From Amylostereum areolatum (lineage: Eukaryota; Basidiomycota; Agaricomycetes; Russulales; Stereaceae): a stretch of 64,000 bases of DNA. The notes beneath the pieces were generated by a model. The model searched no databases. It saw only the letters and a program-made list of their open reading frames with translations, and was not told where the DNA came from. The DNA is taken from contig SAXG01000062.1 of assembly GCA_012932865.1 (NCBI GenBank), positions 62,001 through 126,000 of the forward strand, read 5' to 3'. Position 1 is the first letter of the stretch, and each line of letters begins with the position of its first letter. The position numbers and the translations under genes were made by a program. Shown here in pieces: positions 57,258 through 64,000 of the stretch.

Positions 57258-58283
57258 TCAAAAATCCTGCGACTCCAGGATATCCTTCAACAGTGCCACT
57301 GCTTGTTCCTTACCTTCGACGTCCAGATCCTTCAGCTGGCGGGTGATTGCCGCGATGGTTTTGGACGGGTCGGGGGTCGCTTTTGCGGTGGATGGAGCCG
57401 TGTTCGTCGGCAGGGGAGGGGCCTTGGACCCAGTCTCTACTGCACCCACCCGTCGCGCGCTCGAGTCGCGGTTGGGGCAGTCGCGAGAGACGTGACCGGC
57501 TTGTCGACACATGAAGCACCTGCCTTCGCGCATCATCTTTGCGCGCTCGTCGTCCGTCAGCTTTGCAGGGCGGGTCGAGGTGTTGGTGAAGGCGCCGACT
57601 CGGCGCGACGAGGAGTCGTTAGTCGAACCGTTCGAGGTGAGCGCAACAGCCCCCTTGGACTGACTGCTCTTCCTCTCCGGGTTCTCTTCGAGCCACTGGT
57701 GGTTGATGTGGCGGGCGCGCTCCTTCCACTCCGCGAGCTTGGTGGGGAACGGGTATGACCGGGCCACCTGCTTGCCGAGGTCACGCTGAAGTCCCTTCTT
57801 GAAAAAGTGGATTAGCGCCTCGTCGTCGTACGCTGACATGGTTGCCAGCATCTCAAACTCGGTGATAAAGTCAGTGACGTCCCGGGTGGTCATTGCGAGC
57901 TCGTTGATCTTACGCTGAGCCTCTATCTTCGGATCGACGGGCACGAAGTCTTTGCCAAACCTCTCGAAGAGCTCTTTGTAGGAGTTATAGTGGAGTGTTG
58001 GGGGCGTGGGGTCGAGGGTTTCGGCGTCTTCCTTCTCGTCTTCATCAGCGAAGAGTTCCATGCGGCGATGCGTGGCCCAGGCTTTCGCCGTGTCGTCCTC
58101 CATCAGGCTGAGGAGGAGCATCATCTTGGCGTCATCTGTGGCATAAACATCCTTGTTAACGCGCAGGAACATGCGGAGCTCGAGGGAGAACCGGAGGGTG
58201 TCGCGTCTATCGCCTTTGAATGGCTTTGGCTTGGGGCCGATCTCCCACTTGGAGACGGCAGGTTTGGATTCGGTGTCGGACAT
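57258..58283 (-). CDS. gag: Gypsy B gag with CCHC zinc knuckle
   Basis: 341 residues from the first in-frame ATG at 58283: MSDTESKPAVSKWEIGPKPK, capsid-like region with LRMFLRVNKDVYATDDAKMM and ITEFEMLATMSAYDDEALIH, basic linker, and one CCHC knuckle (CFMCRQAGHVSRDC) at about residues 268-281. It ends LLKDILESQDF at a TGA. Pol follows in the -1 frame across GATTTTTG. Gag packages the RNA in the cytoplasmic particle. The same frame is open upstream for 1.2 kb with one TAG, so this ATG may not be the true start. Confidence 0.9.
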   Translation of the reverse strand: MSDTESKPAVSKWEIGPKPKPFKGDRRDTLRFSLELRMFLRVNKDVYATDDAKMMLLLSLMEDDTAKAWATHRRMELFADEDEKEDAETLDPTPPTLHYNSYKELFERFGKDFVPVDPKIEAQRKINELAMTTRDVTDFITEFEMLATMSAYDDEALIHFFKKGLQRDLGKQVARSYPFPTKLAEWKERARHINHQWLEENPERKSSQSKGAVALTSNGSTNDSSSRRVGAFTNTSTRPAKLTDDERAKMMREGRCFMCRQAGHVSRDCPNRDSSARRVGAVETGSKAPPLPTNTAPSTAKATPDPSKTIAAITRQLKDLDVEGKEQAVALLKDILESQDF

Positions 58284-59491
58284 CTTGTCGAAGGGGAGGG
58301 AGACGGTGAGGGATTGGGCGAGTTCTTGATCAAGGCGGTGTAGGGTTTCTCGTCGGCGTTCTTCTGCTTCTTCAACTTCGTCCTCAACTTGGTTTGCGAC
58401 AAGGAAGTCGGCGGGGGTGAGGAATTGCTGGTTATGATGCCACGACCAGTGATCTTGGACGGGGCTGAACGAAGTGGGCTGCCACTCAACTACTGATCGT
58501 CCTGGGGTTCCGTTCTTGTTTCGTCTATAGGCGTACCACTTCCCAGTTGTGTCGTTGTGGTTGATCCCTTCTGGGACTTCGATTACAGTACGTCGACGGG
58601 GTGGGGGCGAGTTGGTCGGAGGGGGGTTCAGGAAGCGCTGTAGAACGTCCGCAGCGGTGGCAAAATCCGATTCTTCGACGTAGGGTTGTTCGTCGCGGTC
58701 GTCGAAGTACCAGTCTCGACGTTGCCGGTTTGGTTCGTCGTGCAGCCAACGTACGGATTCCTTAGTCTGCTGCGAGGTGAGGATATAGTATTCTTCGGGA
58801 CAGTAGTCTCGAAAGACGCCTGGGGGAAGGTTCGGGGTGGGGGGACGAGGGGCTGTGGAGGACGTGATGATGGTCTAGAAGAAGTCCGCCGCGATGGGGC
58901 GATGGCCGAGGAGTTTCTTGGTGAGGTAGCCGGCTTTTACTGCCTGGCGGATCTTATGTTCGTGGTGGCGGCGACGAAGGGTCTTACCCTTGATGGTGGG
59001 ACGGAGGACTGGTGGCGGGGTGGATTCGGGGGTCCGGCGGTTAAACTGGGAGACGGAGGTGAAACTGGTTTGGAGGATCGGGTTGGGGGCGTCTTGGATG
59101 AGGTATGTGTGGTAGGTGGGGGCGTGGAGGGTGAATTCAAGGCGTTCGAGATCTACGTTGATGCACGTAGTGATCCGGACGTATAGGGCGAGGACGACAG
59201 TACCGTGATCCTTGTGCCACCTCCACTCGAAGATGCGGAAGTTGAGGCCGTGCGCGGTCCAGGGATCTTTCTTGCAGAGGTTCTGTACGGGGACGAGGCA
59301 GTTGACAGTGACGGCGTCGGACCAGGGGTAGGGGAGTGGTGCGTCGTCGCGGGGGGTGATCGGCTTTCCGTTGAACGGGAGGAAGACCGGTGCGTTCGGG
59401 AGGTCCGTGGTGGGAGTTTTTAATGTCGTAGAGACGGCAGAGGTAGATGGAGAGAGGGGTGCGAGGTAGGCGTAGGGGTAGACTGTCCAGG
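58284..59491 (-). other. Long ATG-less open leader frame upstream of Gypsy B gag
   Basis: Reading the minus strand from the 5' LTR, the gag frame is open for about 400 codons before the gag ATG, apart from a single TAG at 58875-58877. It shows protein-like composition: WTVYPYAYLAPLSP, NAPVFLPFNGKPITPRD, LNFRIFEWRWHKDHG, CINVDLERLEFTLHAP, IRQAVKAGYLTKKLLGHRPI, then after the TAG FRDYCPEEYYILTSQQTKES and INHNDTTGKWYAYRRNKN. I found no Met codon in it. Gypsy A keeps the last third (from 35098). It may be an N-terminal gag extension started by splicing or a non-AUG codon, or an acquired coding segment. Confidence 0.7.
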
Positions 59492-59911
59492 TGTCAGAAA
59501 CGCAGTTTATGAGACCGATGAACCGCCTAAGTCGCGACGATGGGAGGAGCGAGAAGAAAATAGATTCGAGAGTGCCGGGGTCTAGGGTAGTGCAACGTGC
59601 GCTACAGTACCGTATGACGAGATGGACAGTCTAGGGAAAAGGGAAGAGAAACACTGTCCTTATATACAAGTGGGAACGATGGTGCGATGCGATGCGATAG
59701 TGGTGCGAGCGGGGGGAACAATAGGAAAGGAGTCATGGGGCGGAGGACGAAGGTCCGGAGCAGTGATGTCATAGATAAGGATGCGGAACCCCGCTCGGAA
59801 GTCCGGGCAATGACGTCGTTGAAGCATGTGATGCAAGGGAAAGTCATATGCCGTGATGCGTCGCGTGTACGAGGTCTGCAAACGAAGAGAGAAATGGAGC
59901 GATCCGTGACA
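59492..59911 (-). repeat. Gypsy B 5' LTR
   Basis: 420 bp, the promoter-side LTR for minus-strand transcription. It differs from 52813-53234 at about eight positions, mostly transitions. Followed by AACAT, the second copy of the target duplication. Confidence 0.96.
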
Positions 59912-61400
59912 AACATTCAAATTCATTCATATTGGTCAGGCTATATACAGCAAGCATCAAGACAAAAAATGACAAGAAATTTCAAGCAAAGAACCCAAGA
60001 ATAGCCTCGACTTCAGCCCCCCCCCTCTCCGACCTTCAAATCTGCGCCTCTCCAACCTTCAAACCTGCGCGCAAAGGTGCCGGTAGAGACGGCGAATGCA
60101 ACGAACGACGGCCTTCATCGGCCGGGGCCGGGGGTGGTGGTGGTGGTGGTGGTGGTGGTGGTGGTGGTGGTGGTGGTGGGCCGAATGGCCGAGCCGCCGT
60201 CGTCGACAGGCGGCTGAACGGCAGAGTGGGTACTAAAAAGGTGAGAAACTCACCTTCGCTTTGCGACTCGGAACTCACCTGGGCGGGGAATACACAGGTG
60301 GAGAGGGCATGCGAACGCCCGCGGTTTTGACGAAAGGACGAAACTTGAATGGAGGGAGGGAGGGTGGGTCGTAGAGGAAGAGCGGGAGTGGGGCCATGTG
60401 GGCAGAGGTGGTGGGCGGAGGTAAAGGGTGGTGGAGGCCGAAGGAGGACGCGGCGGGACGTCGAGAGGACGCGGTGGGACGGAGTAGGACGCGGAGGAAC
60501 ATCACGTCGAAGTGGTGGAGGTCGAAGGAGGACGCGGAGGTCGACGGAGGACGCGGAGGTCGAAGGAGGACGCGGAGGTCGAAGGAGGACGCGGAGGTCG
60601 AAGGAGGACGCGGAGGTCGAAGGAGGACGCGGAGGTCGAAGGAGGACGCGGCGGGACGTCGAGGGGGTGGAAGTCGAGGTGGTGGAGGACGAAGGAGGAC
60701 GCGGCGGAAGGATGAGGACGCGGTGGGACGTCGAGAGGACGGGGCGGGGACGTCGAGGACGCGTTGAGGATGAGGACGCGGCGGGGACGGAGTAAGTAGG
60801 CGGCGGGGACGGAGTAGGCGGCGGAGGGACGTCGAGTTGGTGGAGGCCGAAGGAGGACGCGGCGGGACGTCGAGGCGGTGGAAGTCGAGGTGGTGGAGGA
60901 TGAAGGAGGACGCGGCGGGAGGATGAGGGCGGGGCGGGGACGACAAGAGGATCGGCGGGGACGACGCGGCGGGACGTCGAGAGGCGTGTGCACGCACCGT
61001 CTAAGGTGGCTGCCGGGCGGACTCATGGGTTTAACGAACACATTTGCCCCAGTGTGTCTGTGATCGGGGGCAGGGGGGCGACGCACCCTTCCAAACAATA
61101 CGCCGACCACCCCTCCTGAATGGGTTATCGGGACGCATCGCCCCGCCTTTCCTGCGGACGTCAGTCCTGATGTAACGCGGCCCTGTGCATCACGTCGTGC
61201 GACGCACGCGCGGACGCAGGGGGTCGCGTACCACAACAGGGGCGGGACTAATGGGAGACGTCGGGTGGCGGCGGGATGGTGGGGGGCGGCGCCGTGCACG
61301 CGCGCGACGGTGAACGTGAATTCACCAACCGCGCAGGCGTGGATGGCGGGGCCGTGGAAACGGTGGCTGGGGAGAAGGCAGACCAATGATGCACCAACGC
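59912..61400. repeat. GC-rich repeat unit, copy 2, with microsatellite and minisatellite; no gene
   Basis: From 60005 the sequence parallels 52035-52560. It carries a (GGT)n run of about 17 units at 60129-60180 and a 19-bp minisatellite (GGTCGAAGGAGGACGCGGA) with about seven copies at 60519-60656, decaying to 60960. Long frames on both strands are Arg/Gly or Pro/Ser low complexity. 61000-61400 is GC-rich unique sequence without a supported gene. Confidence 0.65.
60519..60656. repeat. 19-bp minisatellite
   Basis: About seven units of GGTCGAAGGAGGACGCGGA, nearly identical except one GACGG variant in the second unit. Confidence 0.88.
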
Positions 61401-61724
61401 CGAAATGGCGCCTTTGAACGCCAGAGAAGGGGTTAGCGGATGGAGAGAGGAGACGTGTGGGGCGCTCACCCGGGAGCCAAGTGGAATCTCCAACCCAAAC
61501 GCATCCTTCGCACAGCTTGAGGAGGGTAGAGGGGGCGGCGTGGGGACCCTGACGTCGTCGTTGGACGGAGCGCTGCGGATTGAAACGTAGAGGTGGTGGA
61601 ATGAGTGGCAAAAGGGGCGGATGAGAAAGGATCGGGGAGGGAGGACGTGAAGGAGGCGCGCGAGGAGCAGGCTGAGTAGAGGTCGAGATGACCTTGGAAC
61701 GAGAAGCAATGATGCGCCACTTAA

Positions 61725-61798
61725 ATTTAAGGATATATGGTTAAGTGGTAATATGCTACATAGGTTCCAAAGGCTGGAGTTCAATCCCGCAGGAAGTC
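61725..61798 (+). other. tRNA-like segment with A and B box resemblance
   Basis: TGGTTAAGTGGTAATATGC resembles a tRNA D-arm/A box and GAGTTCAATCCC a B box, spaced about 45 bp. Acceptor-stem halves do not pair and the T-stem has mismatches, so this is not a functional tRNA. A tRNA relic or SINE head is possible. Confidence 0.3.
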
Positions 61799-61839
61799 AT
61801 TTATTTTGTAATCGAAATTGAAGCCGGGCACGGGACCTG

Positions 61840-61919
61840 TGCCTGGGGAGGGAGACAGATCAGATGCAACCGGTGTTAACAGCCGGATGCAACCAGTGAA
61901 CTGAACATCTACCGCATGC
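61840..61919 (+). repeat. About 80-bp dispersed repeat, copy 2
   Basis: Starts GTGCCTGGGGAGGGAGACAG and matches the reverse complement of 24181-24261. Just before it lies a dyad GGCACGGGACCTGTGCC (61827-61843). Position next to the Harbinger genes suggests a transposon end. Confidence 0.7.
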
Positions 61920-62009
61920 TGACGACAATGCCACTCTCGTAATCGACATACCAGTGAGTACTGATATCTGTGCCATTTGCGGGCCATAACATAGACTAAC
62001 TAGAAAATA

Positions 62010-62479
62010 GGATGACGATACGGGAAATGAAGAAAATATTCCTCCGAACCTTCCTGCGGCTCCAGCTACACCTAAATCTCCCGTGTCGGCACCTTCCCAG
62101 TCTACGTCTAAGCCTGCTTCAACAGCAGGTCTGGATGCCATTGCACGGGCGAAGGCTAATCTCAAAAAGGCTACACCGAAAAAACCTGCTGATCCTGTTG
62201 AGGCCATGCTCGGTTTTGCGAAGTATATCTCTTGATTTGGTACCCCTATATTATCTAACTATATTCCATAGAGCACAAGTTGAGACTTTGAAGACATTCA
62301 ACATCCATCGCCTGCGTATTGAGCACCGCAAAAGCTTCCAGGATGCACGCGCAGGGGTTGTACAGCTTATGAAGGATGGTTTACGTTCTCCGACAAGCAG
62401 TCGGAAGGAGATTTCTCGTCTAGATGCAGAGGAAGCCGAGGTGATGAAAAATTTAGACTCTATGGCTTCTGAGTCCTGA
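62010..62479 (+). CDS. C-terminal part of Harbinger Myb-like partner protein
   Basis: Entered at an acceptor AAATAG (exon from 62010) reading DDDTGNEENIPPNLPAAPAT, then GLDAIARAKANLKKATPKKP and VEAML, spliced near 62220-62272 (CCATAG) to AQVETLKTFNIHRLRIEHRK and RLDAEEAEVMKNLDSMASES, stop at 62477-62479. This is the acidic, helical tail expected of Harbinger partner proteins, which bind the transposon and carry the transposase to the nucleus. The N-terminal Myb domain is not visible upstream: 61860-62009 has no coding signal, so the gene may be truncated. The splice donor is not certain. Confidence 0.5.
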
Positions 62480-62623
62480 AGTAGCTTCACAACACCTACT
62501 CTTGACAACTAACACATTATTCACTCATTCATCTCTATACATCCTCTTTCTAGTTAACTTGGATACTTTATAATCTCCTCCTTTCCTTTCACATAAATTT
62601 TTGACTATGCGGCACAATAACTA

Positions 62624-63944
62624 TCATTGATTCAATTGTATAAGCTCCTGAACAAGCTGTTGCCTCTTCCAATCTGCTTCCTCACCAACTCCCTGAAATA
62701 TTGGCTCATGAGGCCCTCCACGATCCTCCTCCTCCTCCTGCTGCCCATGTGGCACCATGAGATGCTGTGTCTTCTCGAGACCCTCGACATCGATAATGAA
62801 GTTATGAAGAATGATCGCCACCGTAATCCACCGACAAGCCTGGAAGTGTGCTTGGTTGGACCCAATATCCACACGAAGTCCTCGAAGACACTGGAATCGA
62901 CCCTTCAAAGCCCCCATGCAATGTTCAGAGCGAACACGGAGAGATGAGACAGTACGATCAAAAAGACGGTTTTCGGGTCGGAAGGATGCAGGTTCCTTGT
63001 GCACAGGAATTGTACAGCTGTTGACGGCATATGCAGAGTCAGCCCATGCGAACTCCTCACCCTCAAAGAACCAGTCAGGGTATTTTGCAGCTGCAGTATG
63101 CTCAAAAGCACTCGCATCGTGAGCAGAACCAGTCATGCCATGACTGAAGTCGACGATACGAAGATTTGACGGTACGTTCCCAATCTAAGACCAAACCAAA
63201 GTTATTAGCAGCTGATTAGCAAGGGTAGGAAAGAGATCAAACTTGTGCATTCAGCCCGTAATTTCCTTTGCGCGTGTAGTATGCATCACCATTGAGATCG
63301 GGTCGGGCATACAGAACGACGATCGTCCCATCGTACATCACCCAGCCATCCCGCCAATGCCCCTCCGAAAATCCCAGATGGTCATCCATCCACTGCTTCT
63401 CCACCTCCTTCTCCTCCGGTGTCAGTTGCCGTACAAAGAGGTCATGCAGGCTTTCAATTGCTGTAAAACAACGCTCCGTATACTTGATCACAGTCCCCTC
63501 CGCAATCCCTGCCTGCCTTCCCACATCCATCACCGAAACTCTGTTCCCATACCGTCCCATACGAAGTAGGGTCACAGCGAGCTGCAACTCGACGGATTGC
63601 TGGCCGTTGTTGGAGTTGTTTGAGAATACAGGGTGATCTTCAATGAGAGCGACGAGGATGTCGAAGCATTGTGGAGACATGCGGAGCATCTCGACAAAGT
63701 GGTGGTGATTTTGATGGTCTCGAGCATACTCGAACGCAAGATCTATGTTGCCCTTCTTGAGAACCTTGTTGGTACGACCGCGGAGATAGCAAGTGTTGCG
63801 GATGCGATCGAGGATAGCGGTGTCAACGAGGAGATTCTGGCTGAGGGCTTCGAAGTCATCGATGTTGTCGAGATCACGGATGATTTTGAAGAGGAGGTAT
63901 GCCTGCATGAGGCTCGAGTGACTGTTTCCGGTAGCGGTGGGCAT
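62624..63944 (-). CDS. PIF/Harbinger transposase (DDE_Tnp_4 type), intact
   Basis: 420 residues in two exons, 63243-63944 and 62624-63184, with a 58-nt intron in phase 0 (donor GTTTGA, acceptor GTCTTAG). ATG at 63944 (MPTATGNSHSSLMQAYLLFK) is chosen over the frame's upstream TTG. The N-terminal half has an HTH (LQLAVTLLRMGRYGNRVSVM, AGIAEGTVIKYTERCF). Catalytic residues are visible: first Asp in WVMYDGTIVVLY, second in EFAWADSAYAV, Glu in RSEHCMGALKGRFQCLRGL. ITVAIILHNFIID is the usual C-terminal signature. No frame break, so it may be active. Confidence 0.9.
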
Positions 63945-64000
63945 CGTAGATGGATGGAAGAGGGCTGGGATGCGTAACAAGAGCCAAGGACACCGTACGA
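63945..64000. other. Right edge of window, upstream of the Harbinger transposase
   Basis: Only 56 bp remain; the transposon right end and promoter lie mostly outside. Confidence 0.5.

Larger units (their letters stand above)
52813..59911 (-). mobile_element. Gypsy B: full-length chromovirus with 5-bp TSD
   Basis: 7099-bp Ty3/Gypsy element on the minus strand with two LTRs (52813-53234 and 59492-59911) that differ at only about eight sites, so insertion is fairly recent. The flanking pentamers are identical (AACAT at 52808-52812 and 59912-59916). A polypurine tract (AAAGGGGGGGGTAG, minus strand) precedes the 3' LTR. The inside holds a leader frame, gag and pol with chromodomain. Two in-frame TAG codons (58875-58877, 56887-56889) and a gag/protease frame break make this copy probably non-autonomous. 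Confidence 0.97.
61840..64000. mobile_element. PIF/Harbinger-type DNA transposon, right end outside window
   Basis: Two converging genes form the standard Harbinger pair: a DDE transposase on the minus strand (62624-63944) and a Myb/SANT-like partner on the plus strand ending at 62479. The outer boundaries are not fixed. The repeated segment at 61840 is a candidate left end. Confidence 0.7.

Noticed and set aside
60275..61611. Long minus-strand frames (240 and 369 codons)
   Set aside because: They translate the 19-bp minisatellite and GC-rich flank into Pro/Ser/Arg repeats; openness follows from repeat periodicity and base composition.
61725..61798. Functional tRNA gene
   Set aside because: A and B boxes are present but the acceptor stem does not pair and the T-stem has mismatches.

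Overview
This 64 kb window is from the nuclear genome of a basidiomycete fungus, probably an Agaricomycete. Introns are short (about 50-72 nt) with GTRNGY-type donors, F-box proteins form a local paralogous family, and the mobile elements (KDZ transposase, chromodomain Gypsy, hAT with BED finger, two-gene Harbinger) are the set typical of mushroom-forming fungi. Gene calls below are mine from reading frames and splice signals. No database was searched.

Layout. 1-4576: Mediator subunit MED13 on the minus strand, cut by the left edge. 5957-9699: two F-box genes. 10756-14687: a complete hAT element with an 8-bp target duplication, sitting in a G-rich minisatellite. 15700-17745: an F-box paralogue of the gene at 5957. 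17930-24204: gene relics (a possible acyltransferase fragment, a SANT/Myb-like gene with frame breaks and an N) and C-rich minisatellite. 24755-26740: an F-box gene or pseudogene in several frames. 26932-50080: a probable single large mobile unit (below). 50700-51913: an F-box-like gene. 52813-59911: a full-length chromovirus on the minus strand with 5-bp target duplication, flanked by two copies of an undescribed GC-rich repeat. 61840-63944: a Harbinger element with DDE transposase and a Myb-like partner gene.

Main point of interest. Between about 26.9 and 50.1 kb lie a KDZ transposase (27548-31483), an uncharacterised gene now split by a second Gypsy copy (32878-41271), an intact PIF1-family helicase with a PIP-like motif (41432-43593), and at least five genes of unknown function. 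The block is bracketed by arrays of a GTTAACG-centred repeat in opposite orientation: ATCCGTTAACGCGTC on the plus strand at 26932-27184 and on the minus strand at 48131-48426 and 50001-50075. Several promoters in the block carry paired CACGTG sites. I read this as a candidate cargo-carrying giant KDZ transposon whose arrays are subterminal transposase-binding repeats. That is inference; the termini and target duplication were not located.

Caution. Many frame breaks, especially in the Gypsy copy at 35.1-40.9 kb, are single-base changes in homopolymers and there is an N at 21039, so part of the apparent pseudogenisation may be sequence error.
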